Assembly: GCA_018897395.1 (NCBI GenBank)
Contig: JAHIKV010000319.1
Location: forward strand, 1-6,355
Direction of reading: 5' to 3'
DNA from: Planctomycetota bacterium
GTDB lineage: Bacteria > Planctomycetota > Planctomycetia > Pirellulales > Thermoguttaceae
DNA: 6,355 bases
The stretch's first letter is position 1; every line of letters begins with the position of its first letter. This document shows, piece by piece, positions 1-6,242 of the stretch. A program made the position numbers and the translations under genes. Under the pieces are notes generated by a model. It was not told the origin of the DNA. It saw only the letters and a program-made list of their open reading frames with translations, and did not search any database.

Positions 1-1
1 A

Positions 2-115
2 GGTCTCCGCTCTTTGCCTGTCAAGAAATATACTATCTTTTACCGCATAAACCCTGCCACATTGGAGATCGTTCGAGTCCTCAGTGGTTATCGAGATATT
101 GCCAGCCTGTTTTAA
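2..115 (+). CDS. RelE/ParE-family toxin, C-terminal fragment (5' end outside window)
   Basis: Reading from base 2, an open frame gives 37 residues, GLRSLPVKKYTIFYRINP followed by ATLEIVRVLSGYRDIASLF, and ends at TAA (113-115). The pattern 'YTIFYRI...LEIVRVLSGYRDI' is the typical last two strands and C-terminal tail of the RelE/ParE toxin fold, in which IFYRI and VRVLxGxRD are the most recognisable parts. Family members are about 90-105 aa, so about one third is present. RelE members cleave mRNA in the ribosome and ParE members poison DNA gyrase; the tail alone does not separate the two. The antitoxin is not in the window and in parDE/relBE order would lie to the left. The gene runs on the + strand, tail-to-tail with the minus-strand cassette gene at 300-1589, so it is either the reversed content of the next cassette or flanking DNA. 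I see no frameshift in the visible part. Confidence 0.85.
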   Translation, partial: GLRSLPVKKYTIFYRINPATLEIVRVLSGYRDIASLF

Positions 116-239
116 TTGCCGCCATTTGCAAGGGCTATTGCCAAATCTGGTGTATGAAGCACAACGGATTCCGAACCAAATTCCACTATGGGGCAACAGT
201 TCCGTATCCTGTCCCCGGAACTCGGCGCGGGAGTTTTGA
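116..239. repeat. Non-coding spacer with imperfect inverted repeats
   Basis: No convincing gene lies between the toxin stop and the attC-like site. Two dyads are visible. ATTTGCAA (124-131) pairs with TTGCCAAAT (138-146) around a 6-base loop with one bulged base; no T-run follows, so it is not a standard intrinsic terminator. GGATTCCGAAC (166-176) pairs with GTTCCGTATCC (200-210) at 9 of 11 positions. Beside the second dyad, GCACAAC (159-165) matches the integron R'' consensus RYYYAAC at 6 of 7 positions, but I could not find a matching second core box. This could be a decayed attC site or only the 3' untranslated part of the toxin unit. Confidence 0.3.
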
Positions 240-305
240 CGTCGCGCTCTGCGGTAAATTTGGAGCGAAACGTAAAATTTGTCCAACAGCAGCGCCTTGT
301 TATAA
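234..305 (-). other. attC-like integron recombination site (3' end of the cassette)
   Basis: Read on the minus strand, the site begins with TTATAAC (305-299, R''), has a 3-base spacer AAG, then the arm GCGCTGC (295-289) and the inner arm GGACAAATTT (284-275). A 13-base loop follows (274-262), then AAATTTACC (261-253) and GCAGAGCGC (252-244), a 3-base spacer GAC, and GTCAAAA (240-234, R'). The right arm carries two extra bases relative to the left, resembling the extrahelical bases that define strand choice in attC folding. The opening 'TAACAAGGCGCTGC' resembles the start of many environmental cassette attC sites I know of. R' matches GTTRRRY at 5 of 7 positions. The stop codon of the 429-aa gene (302-300) lies inside R'', a common cassette arrangement. 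Confidence 0.7.
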
Positions 306-1589
306 GCTAGGCGCATAGATAACGTCAGAAAATGAGTTTTGGACAATTCTCCAGTGACCACCTGGCATAGATCGGACAGATGGATTATTTTCTAAGTCTT
401 GGTATATTGCACGCACAGAAACCTCTTTACTTATTGTTTGGCCATCTACCTCAAAATACAGCTCAGCTATTACATGTGTGACAGCCGCAGATTGATCATC
501 GATACCTAATATTTTGAATGAAGCCGGTATATGTTTGCCAAAATCTTGTCGTGCCATACCCGCTTTTTTGCCTTTTGGCGTGTCAGTAAAATATAAAAGG
601 GCCTCAGCAATGGGACCAAATCGTTTGTTACACCAATGATCTAAAAAAGCAGCTACAGCCAACTCTGGTGTGTTTTTAGGTAAGTTCGCAACTTCCCCTT
701 GGAAGGGAAGATAAGGGATGTTTTCAGTATTTCTTGGCTGCCATTCCTCGATGGCCTTTTTTATACGATTTGTTTCAGAGATTTGTGTGAATATTTGTTT
801 CCAACTCACTTTCTCTTTTGGCTTGGGTTCTTTTTTTCCATTGTCCAGTGCCCCAGCCCAATCTTTAGCTGCAAATAAAGCAGCCCAACATTTTGCCGCT
901 ACAACTTTATTGTCAAAGGCAAGTTCTCGACCATGAAGTATTCCATTTCTATATGGAATGGAAATCGAATCTTCATTTGTTTTATTTCTACCTTTAGTCA
1001 GTATAGAAGCAAGTGTTTGAAGCCCGGTCTCGTGCGCAGCAATGCAATCCCAAGCCGTTAGGTCTACATTCTTCGCAAAAAAGCCCACATGCTTTGAAAC
1101 ATCGTTTACAAGGCCATCTAACAAGCTAAGCAATAGCGGAACACACGCATGATATCGACCAGATAAGTAATCCTCTTGTGCTAACTCGGCGAGCCTAATC
1201 CTTTTTCGAAAATCATTGTTACCAATAAACCGTAATATTCCCCACTTTAACATTTCTTTATCATATGAATCAGCCAAGTATTCTTCTGCTGATATTAGCC
1301 CTTCGGATTCATGTAAATCTATCGCAGATTTCATTACATCTAGGTTCATACTCTCGTAGGCTATCCAGCCATGCTGCGAGAATAATTCATTAAACCGGTC
1401 AGGAATTAATAGAATTGAGGCCTGCTCTTTAAGCCTCGAGAGGTCGGAGAAAACACTGTCCAGCTTTGGAAACAGTTTTCTAGAAAATGGGATAAGCCGA
1501 TATAGCGCGTCAAAGCTATCAAAGGCGTTAATTTGCTCAATAATTTCCTTGGTCGTTGGGTTATCAGCTATCTTTGAATCCTTGCTCAT
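300..1589 (-). CDS. HEPN-like domain protein of unknown function (putative RNase/defence effector)
   Basis: This 429-aa soluble protein shows no signal peptide or membrane segments. I do not recognise a named family. Residues 138-163 (QEDYLSGRYHACVPLLLSLL continuing to DGLVND) form a helical stretch of the kind seen in HEPN-type domains. Residues 214-220 read RNGILHG, which fits the HEPN R-x4-6-H signature (R214, H219) of metal-independent RNases in toxins and abortive-infection proteins. A Lys/Glu-rich linker (about 251-290) separates this from a C-terminal part (about 308-420: AVAAFLDHWCNKRF ... GGHWRIVQNSF) whose 'FLDHW ... WRIV' layout recalls NTF2-like folds, a weak inference. The start is supported by CAGGA (1600-1596) six bases before ATG. 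The gene is AT-rich relative to its neighbours, lies alone between attC-like sites and stops inside one of them. An antitoxin-like partner is absent. RNase activity is a hypothesis. Confidence 0.85.
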   Translation of the reverse strand: MSKDSKIADNPTTKEIIEQINAFDSFDALYRLIPFSRKLFPKLDSVFSDLSRLKEQASILLIPDRFNELFSQHGWIAYESMNLDVMKSAIDLHESEGLISAEEYLADSYDKEMLKWGILRFIGNNDFRKRIRLAELAQEDYLSGRYHACVPLLLSLLDGLVNDVSKHVGFFAKNVDLTAWDCIAAHETGLQTLASILTKGRNKTNEDSISIPYRNGILHGRELAFDNKVVAAKCWAALFAAKDWAGALDNGKKEPKPKEKVSWKQIFTQISETNRIKKAIEEWQPRNTENIPYLPFQGEVANLPKNTPELAVAAFLDHWCNKRFGPIAEALLYFTDTPKGKKAGMARQDFGKHIPASFKILGIDDQSAAVTHVIAELYFEVDGQTISKEVSVRAIYQDLENNPSVRSMPGGHWRIVQNSFSDVIYAPSL

Positions 1590-1595
1590 ATTATT

Positions 1596-1600
1596 TCCTG
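1596..1600 (-). promoter_or_regulatory. Ribosome binding site of the HEPN-like gene
   Basis: On the minus strand, CAGGA is followed by AATAAT and the ATG at 1589. The spacing of six bases is good and fixes this start. The site lies inside the 21-base leader between the proposed cassette edge and the gene, so it would travel with the cassette. Confidence 0.6.
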
Positions 1601-1604
1601 GTGC

Positions 1605-1694
1605 TTATAATGCTAAATTCAGCCGACCGCGCCACTGAAGGTGCAGAAAAAAAATCGGAAGCTCCACGCGGTAGGCTGAAGTGCCTGATTGGGC
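1605..1694 (-). other. attC-like site upstream of the cassette, between res and the HEPN-like gene
   Basis: Minus-strand order: GCCCAAT (1694-1688, R''-like, 6 of 7 to RYYYAAC), spacer CAGGCAC, arm TTCAGCCTACCGCG (1680-1667), 35-base centre, arm CGCGGTCGGCTGAA (1631-1618), spacer TTTAGC, then ATTATAA (1611-1605, R'-like). The two 14-base arms are reverse complements with one mismatch. The right half 'GGTCGGCTGAATTTAGCATTATAAGC' lines up in layout with the well-known aadA-type attC half (CGGCTTAACTCAAGCGTTAGA). The crossover triplet is ATT, not GTT, and R'' ends AAT, not AAC, so both boxes depart from consensus in a matching way. The site starts about 48 bases after the res stop. An alternative reading is a bidirectional terminator-like dyad, but there is no T-run immediately after the arms; the only T-run (T8) is in the loop. 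Confidence 0.5.
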
Positions 1695-1742
1695 GATTTT
1701 TGTCGGTTGGTTTTCACGAAAAATAGATCTGCCCCCTTTTTC

Positions 1743-4445
1743 CTACAAAGCCTGATTCTGCTGGATTATATGGTCAAGCTGTTGCTCGACCCTACGGCCT
1801 TGGCCATCTTCCTTCACCGCGAAAAGAAACAGGCAACGCTTTTCGCTGGACTCCTGCCACTGGTGGCCAATCTGCGCTTTTTCCCGTGAGTCGTCATTGG
1901 TTTTGTACGGCTCACCCTTGTACTCCACCACCAGCACGCGGCCATCGGTCAGTTCGCAGACAAAGTCCGGGTAGAAGTAATCGTCAGCGGTTGGCAGCCA
2001 GAAGGAAAAACGGCTTTCTTTCTCAACATTACGCACCCAATGTTTCACCGCCGGGTGCGCGTCTATGGCCCGAGCACAGGCAAACTCCTCGGCCGGTGTT
2101 CCATCGGCCCGTTTTTCACGCAAGTCATGGATCACAGGATAGTAATGCTTTCGGAAACGGTAGCGGCCGGAGTAATATGGATGACGCGCCGGATAATGAG
2201 TCGGGAGGAAAGAAAAGGCGTAGCGGAAACTGTCTTCCAGCCGTGGCGCAGCGAGAAAGCCGGGCAGTGATTTTTGAAAACCCGTCTTGACCGCGTTTTG
2301 CCTGCGCCGCTCGATTTCCCGGCGAATGGCCTCGGCAAGCTGGTATTTCGCACGGAGCAAAGCGGTAAGGGTAAGGCCACGGTCAGCCATTAGGTGGCGC
2401 ACCAGCACCAGCAACCACTTGATCAGCGTTGACTGACCAACATCCATCTGACGGCATTCGCGGTCCAGCCAGCGGACCAGATCGTTTTCGGTGGCATGGG
2501 CGACAATTTCGTTCAGGTGCAGTTGTCGGCTGTCCGTTTCCTCCAGCACCACCTTGCCGCCCTCAACGTCGATCTCAAACGTCGCGCCCTGTTCCCGGAT
2601 AGAAAACCCGGCAAGATTTATGGGCTCGGCAAAGAGATCAAACTCGCCCAACTCGGAAAGCAGCCGTTTTTCCACCGGCTGTAATTCTCCGTCCCAATTC
2701 AGGCAAAGCTGCGGCAAGGGCGCAAAACGCTCGCCACGGGCGGATGGCGCCAATAGCGCATCCTGCCGGACACGCGCCTTGTCGATGGCTTCCTTTACCT
2801 TGGGTTGATGTTTGCCAGGGCAGGAGGCCAACAGAAAATCCTCCACCTTTTCCGATAACTCGCCGCGCACGATAACCGTTGCTCCGGCGGAGGTGGGGCG
2901 GATTTCGACGGTATCCTTCAACTCTTCCGGGACCGGCAACGAGGGGGCGGCATCCAGGGAAAGCACCGCCTCGGCGACCTTGGGCGAGACGTGTCCGTCC
3001 AGGCCAAACAGGGGGAAAACCTTTTGGATCGGCACGATGGCCATTGCTGCCTCGTAAGCCTCGAAACCCATGTTGTTCACCAGGCGGTCGGCCAGTTGGT
3101 CCGCCACCTGCGCGAAGCCCTGCGCCACGATATGCGCATACGCCTTGCCAAGCTCCGCCTGTTGGCGCGGTCGGGCATAAGGCATCCGCAAGACCCGGCC
3201 CAGCAACTGCTCCACGTCCTTGGCGCTTTTGGCATCCTGTAAGCTGCACAGCACATAGGCAAAGGGGCAATCCCAACCCTCTTTCAAGGCCTCCACGGTA
3301 ATAACAAAGCGGATGGGGCAAAGCGGGTCGGCAAGCACGACGCCGTCAAGTTCCTTCTGGTCGCCGGTGGCCACGGCAATCTGTTTGCGGTCCAGCTTTT
3401 CACCGTCCTGGCTGATCAGATGTTCCAGCAGTTTTTTTACCGTAACCTCGCCGTTTATCGGCTCGGCCTGAAACAGCAATACCGGCCTGATGTACTCCGG
3501 CTCTTGAGCGGCAAGATTCTCCAGCCGGTCACGGGTGAGAATCGCATCCCGCACTGCGTCTTTCCAACCGGTGGGGTGCTCCATCAAGACAATGGGCAGT
3601 TTGATCATGTCCTCGTTCTGCAAGGCCTGCGCGCCCACATGGTACAGGACGTTGCTGCCCGAGGCCGGGGTGGCGGTAAGCTCGACCACGCAGGCGGGGA
3701 ACAGGTTTTTCAGGGTGCGAAAGGCTTGCTCGGTGCGGTTGTTGTGCGCCTCGTCTACGATGACGATGGGCTGGTTGAGCGCCAGCCAGTTGGCCAGCGA
3801 GGCCTTGACTCGGCCAAGATCAGCGTCGGTCAGATAGGGTTGCGCGACGATGTCCGCCTCGCTCACTCGGTCCAGCCCTGCCTCTTGCTGCGGGGTTAGC
3901 CTCTGGAAATGGCGGGCAAAGTGTTCGTCAAAGGAATAGACATTGCGCTGGCTTTTTTCCTTCACGTTGAACGACTGAATGGTCGCCACCACAACGATGG
4001 CCGATTGTCCCACATCCTGCGGTCCCACCGTGGCCAGGTCGTCCAGGGCGCAGACCCGCACCCGCTCGCCGAAGTATTCGGTCAGCGCTTCGCGGCAGGG
4101 GTGGCGGGGGGTGGCGAGCGAAATCAGAGTCTGGCTGCGGATGGCGTCGGAGGGCACCAGCCACAAGGCCAGCGGGGCATCGGTGTTGCAGAACGACTTT
4201 CCGATCCGCGCCACTGCGTGCGCCGCCAGAAAGGTTTTGCCGCCGCCGGTGGGGATGCGCACGCACACGGCGGGTACTTCCCCCAGGGCCTCATCACTGT
4301 AGGGCGCTTGGCGGGTTTGCCCCAGCCTTTCTTTTACTGGCGCGCAACTCCGCCACGCCTCCGCCAGCCCGGCCATGCGCACCTGGCGAAAGAAACCGTC
4401 CAGGGCAACGAGGGCCTTTTCCTGATAGTCCTTCAGTTTGAACAT
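1743..4445 (-). CDS. res: Type III restriction-modification system, restriction subunit (Res)
   Basis: Res is the ATP-dependent subunit that, with Mod, translocates on or switches along DNA and cuts near unmethylated sites. The 900-aa protein carries superfamily 2 helicase motifs in order: Walker A PTGGGKT (65-71), DEAH (231-234), TATP (257-260), motif V VITVEALKEGWDCP (381-394) and motif VI QLLGRVLRMP (413-422). The C-terminus holds the PD-(D/E)XK nuclease: PDF at 826-828 (D827) then VEYKGE (E841, K843). All expected catalytic residues are present, and the length is normal for Res, so it should be active. The start MFKLKDYQEKAL was chosen because the frame stays open for 102 more codons upstream, but those overlap the 3' end of mod, encode low-complexity and repeat-derived peptide, and precede a typical Res N-terminus. 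ATG lies 2 bases after the mod stop, with a weak AAGG ten bases upstream, implying translational coupling. Confidence 0.95.
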   Translation of the reverse strand: MFKLKDYQEKALVALDGFFRQVRMAGLAEAWRSCAPVKERLGQTRQAPYSDEALGEVPAVCVRIPTGGGKTFLAAHAVARIGKSFCNTDAPLALWLVPSDAIRSQTLISLATPRHPCREALTEYFGERVRVCALDDLATVGPQDVGQSAIVVVATIQSFNVKEKSQRNVYSFDEHFARHFQRLTPQQEAGLDRVSEADIVAQPYLTDADLGRVKASLANWLALNQPIVIVDEAHNNRTEQAFRTLKNLFPACVVELTATPASGSNVLYHVGAQALQNEDMIKLPIVLMEHPTGWKDAVRDAILTRDRLENLAAQEPEYIRPVLLFQAEPINGEVTVKKLLEHLISQDGEKLDRKQIAVATGDQKELDGVVLADPLCPIRFVITVEALKEGWDCPFAYVLCSLQDAKSAKDVEQLLGRVLRMPYARPRQQAELGKAYAHIVAQGFAQVADQLADRLVNNMGFEAYEAAMAIVPIQKVFPLFGLDGHVSPKVAEAVLSLDAAPSLPVPEELKDTVEIRPTSAGATVIVRGELSEKVEDFLLASCPGKHQPKVKEAIDKARVRQDALLAPSARGERFAPLPQLCLNWDGELQPVEKRLLSELGEFDLFAEPINLAGFSIREQGATFEIDVEGGKVVLEETDSRQLHLNEIVAHATENDLVRWLDRECRQMDVGQSTLIKWLLVLVRHLMADRGLTLTALLRAKYQLAEAIRREIERRRQNAVKTGFQKSLPGFLAAPRLEDSFRYAFSFLPTHYPARHPYYSGRYRFRKHYYPVIHDLREKRADGTPAEEFACARAIDAHPAVKHWVRNVEKESRFSFWLPTADDYFYPDFVCELTDGRVLVVEYKGEPYKTNDDSREKAQIGHQWQESSEKRCLFLFAVKEDGQGRRVEQQLDHIIQQNQAL

Positions 4446-4447
4446 GG

Positions 4448-6007
4448 TCAACGCGCCTTGATGTCGTAAGGGATTTGCTTGAAGACGATACCGGCCCCGC
4501 GCAGCCGCGCCTCGCCCAGTCGGGTGGTTTCGCCGTAGATCACCCGTGGGCCGTGGTGGGGAAATTCTGCCTCCAAATGGGCCAACACGGCGGAGGTCAA
4601 CACATTGCCGCCCTGCGGCCTCCTGTCGCCCAGGATGCCGTTGTAGAGCAGGTAATAAGCGGTGTTGTTGTGGATGCCGAGCAAGGGAGAAATCCCCCCG
4701 CGCTCCGCGCTTCCCCCCTTTGACAAAGGGGGGGCAGGGGGGATTTTCCACGGGTCTCCGGTCTCGAAATGCCAGAGGTAGGCGGCCAGAGCCGGGAAGC
4801 GCACAGCCGGATGGATACCGCCCTCGGCATCGAACACCGGTTCGCCCAAGGTGTGGAAGCGAAAGCCGCCCCCGCCCTGCCAGTTCATTGCCTTGGAGAT
4901 GCCGCCCTGTTCGCCGTTGATTACTTTTTCCAGACGGGGCAGGCAGTGGGTGACGGCGTGTTCGCCCATTTCGATGCCGATCCAGCGGCGGCCCATTTTC
5001 TGGGCCACGGCAGCGGTGGTGCCGGAACCGAGGAAAGAGTCGAGGACAAGATCGCCGGGGTTGGTGGCGATAAAAAAAATGCGTTGGACGAGTTTTTCTG
5101 GCTTGGGGGTGCCAAACACATCATCGCCAAAAAGAGCAACGACCTCTTTCTTGGCGTCTTGCGTGTGGCCTACTTCCTCGTAGGGCCAATAGGTTTGGGG
5201 TACAATTCCTTGTTTGACTTCTGAAAGGAAGCGCTTCATGGCAGGGACATTGTTTCCGTCCTTGCCCCACCAAATGCGATTATCGGCGTCAATTTCATCG
5301 AATTTGTTTTTTGAAATTCGCCAATAGGTGCCTGGTGGTGGTCCTGGAATTTTTCTCCCCGAAGGACAGGCTATTGGATAAATGCCTAAGCTGTATGGAT
5401 TCCTTGCGGACAAATCACTCGGTTTCCAAGGGCCTCGCGGGTCATGGTCGGGGTTTTTGTAAGCCTTGTCTTGTTTCTCTGAACGAGGCATAGGGTTAGG
5501 CACCCAGGTATCGGCAGATTTTCCATAAATCAAAATATAGTCGTGGTCTTCGGAAAAGTGTTTCGCACTTGATTTGGGAGAGTAATTTTTCCGCCATATC
5601 ACTGTTGCCACAAAATTTCCCCGTCCAAACACCTCATCCATCAACACCTTGAGGTAATGCGCCTCGCGGTCGTCAATGGAGACCCAGATGCTGCCATCCT
5701 CGGCCAGCAGTTCCCGTAGCAGCACCAAACGGGGATATATTAATGAGAGCCACTGGGAATGCTCCAGCTTATCGTCGTAATGAGTAAAGGCGGATTGGGT
5801 GTTGTAGGGCGGATCGATATAGATACACTTCACCTGCCCCCGGTAGAACGGTAGCAGGGCTTTCAAAGCCTTGAGGTTGTCGCCCTGAATCAGCAGATTC
5901 TCCGCGCCGGTGTCGCCATGGGCGGATTCAAATTGCAGCAGGTGGTAGGGCACTTCGGCGGCGCTGGTCGCCGCCTGGGTTTTGTTCACCCAATCAAGAA
6001 AGGGCAT
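4448..6007 (-). CDS. mod: Type III restriction-modification system, adenine-specific methyltransferase and recognition subunit (Mod)
   Basis: Mod recognises the target and transfers a methyl group from S-adenosylmethionine to N6 of adenine; Res depends on it for specificity. In this 519-aa protein, DPPYNT (65-70, catalytic motif IV) precedes FLGSGTTA (325-332, SAM-binding motif I), the beta-class order used by Type III Mod. 'GAENLLIQGDNLKALKALL' (35-53) is the usual Mod lead-in. The stretch between the motifs (about 137-300) is the expected target-recognition region, and its DNA is lower in GC than the flanks. Residues about 421-440 (KIPPAPPLSKGGSAERGGIS) come from an inserted palindromic repeat, read through in frame. 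The C-terminus (YYLLYNGILGDRRPQGGNVL ... KQIPYDIKAR) continues past it, so the gene is intact. The start is supported by AAGGA 7 bases upstream. The length is on the short side for Type III Mod, which often exceeds 600 aa. Confidence 0.95.
   Translation of the reverse strand: MPFLDWVNKTQAATSAAEVPYHLLQFESAHGDTGAENLLIQGDNLKALKALLPFYRGQVKCIYIDPPYNTQSAFTHYDDKLEHSQWLSLIYPRLVLLRELLAEDGSIWVSIDDREAHYLKVLMDEVFGRGNFVATVIWRKNYSPKSSAKHFSEDHDYILIYGKSADTWVPNPMPRSEKQDKAYKNPDHDPRGPWKPSDLSARNPYSLGIYPIACPSGRKIPGPPPGTYWRISKNKFDEIDADNRIWWGKDGNNVPAMKRFLSEVKQGIVPQTYWPYEEVGHTQDAKKEVVALFGDDVFGTPKPEKLVQRIFFIATNPGDLVLDSFLGSGTTAAVAQKMGRRWIGIEMGEHAVTHCLPRLEKVINGEQGGISKAMNWQGGGGFRFHTLGEPVFDAEGGIHPAVRFPALAAYLWHFETGDPWKIPPAPPLSKGGSAERGGISPLLGIHNNTAYYLLYNGILGDRRPQGGNVLTSAVLAHLEAEFPHHGPRVIYGETTRLGEARLRGAGIVFKQIPYDIKAR
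4690..4746. repeat. GC-rich palindromic repeat inserted in frame in mod
   Basis: The + strand shows a nested palindrome. Outer arms are AAATCCCCCC (4690-4699) and GGGGGGATTT (4737-4746), exact complements. Inner arms are CCCCCCTTTG (4713-4722) and CAAAGGGGGG (4724-4733), also exact. The spacers between inner and outer arms are uneven (13 and 3 bases). The three minus-strand frames give PPAPPLSKGG (Mod frame) and NPPCPPFVKGG (next frame). The latter peptide is familiar to me from many spurious annotations across bacterial genomes, so this looks like a member of a dispersed intergenic repeat family. Here it lies inside a gene, at Mod residues about 421-440. Confidence 0.8.
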
Positions 6008-6013
6008 GGAGTT

Positions 6014-6019
6014 ATCCTT
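6014..6019 (-). promoter_or_regulatory. Ribosome binding site of mod
   Basis: On the minus strand, AAGGAT lies six bases before the ATG at 6007. This is a strong Shine-Dalgarno core and decides the Mod start MPFLDWVNKT. Confidence 0.65.
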
Positions 6020-6070
6020 GTCGGTGTCGCTGGTGTGTTTTTCCTTTCCCGGATGTGAATTTATTCAATC

Positions 6071-6099
6071 TTCATACCTGACAACCCCCGTCTTTTCAA
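6071..6099 (-). promoter_or_regulatory. Candidate sigma70-type promoter for mod-res
   Basis: On the minus strand, TTGAAA (6099-6094) matches the -35 consensus at 5 of 6 positions. A 17-base spacer follows, then TATGAA (6076-6071), a 4 of 6 match to the -10 box. It sits about 64 bases upstream of the mod start in the divergent intergenic region. The weak -10 keeps this tentative. Confidence 0.35.
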
Positions 6100-6125
6100 C
6101 CCATTATCCTTTAAAGCCAAGCCGG

Positions 6126-6138
6126 GCCGGACTCCGGC
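6126..6138. other. Small hairpin in the mod/topoisomerase intergenic region
   Basis: GCCGG (6126-6130) and CCGGC (6134-6138) form a five-pair stem around ACT. It lies about 105 bases before the topoisomerase ATG. It has no T-run of note on either side, so I do not call it a terminator; it could be a protein-binding dyad or chance in a GC-rich patch. Confidence 0.25.
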
Positions 6139-6147
6139 AAAATATCA

Positions 6148-6176
6148 TTGCGGCGGCAGGCAAAGAGCGATATACA
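6148..6176 (+). promoter_or_regulatory. Weak candidate promoter for the topoisomerase gene
   Basis: TTGCGG (6148-6153), 17 bases, then TATACA (6171-6176). The -10 is a 4 of 6 match and the -35 only 3 of 6. It is the best-spaced pair I see on the + strand ahead of the gene, about 66 bases before the ATG. Confidence 0.2.
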
Positions 6177-6242
6177 AATGGAAATCAATTTTCCCCCTGT
6201 TTAACCCGACCATCAAATCATAACCTTGCAGCCAATTATCCG

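Larger units (their letters stand above)
240..1610 (-). mobile_element. Putative integron gene cassette carrying one HEPN-like gene
   Basis: The proposed unit is about 1.37 kb with a single gene filling nearly all of it. There is a leader of 21 bases between the cassette edge and the ATG, and an attC-like site overlaps the stop codon. The left end on the transcribed strand begins TTATAAGC (1610-1603), and the R'' box of the downstream site is GCTTATAAC (307-299), its reverse complement plus the crossover C. In integron cassettes R'' is complementary to the core box rebuilt when the cassette circularises, so this match is a specific prediction that holds. Base composition is much lower in GC than the res/mod genes next door (hand samples 37-43% versus up to about 72%). 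No integrase gene and no attI are in the window. The gene has no obvious own promoter, as is usual for cassettes, so it may depend on transcription from the upstream mod-res side. Confidence 0.65.

Noticed and set aside
1645..1662. Intrinsic terminator for mod-res using the T8 run on the minus strand (1654-1647)
   Set aside because: The only stem just before the run is about three pairs (GGA/TCC). The strong 14-base arms enclose the T-run rather than precede it.
2638..3321. 227-aa minus-strand open frame within res
   Set aside because: It is an out-of-frame reading of GC-rich res DNA, rich in Gly, Arg, Pro and Cys, with no recognisable motif.
3909..4469. 186-aa plus-strand open frame opposite the res N-terminus
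   Set aside because: It is antisense to the well-supported helicase domain. Long antisense frames are common in high-GC genes, and no motif is visible.
4446..4751. 102-codon N-terminal extension of the res frame
   Set aside because: It overlaps mod entirely, begins in the palindromic repeat (ENPPCPPFVKGG), and lacks conservation-like features. The Res N-terminus MFKLKDYQ at 4445 follows the mod stop by 2 bases.
4769..5224. 151-aa plus-strand open frame opposite mod
   Set aside because: It is antisense to the SAM-binding motif and C-terminal region of Mod, with no ribosome binding or family signal.
6199..6205. attI or attC core box GTTAAAC (minus strand) upstream of mod
   Set aside because: It fits GTTRRRY but is a 7-base degenerate match with no paired arm or partner box nearby, so chance is likely; it is mentioned only as a test point.
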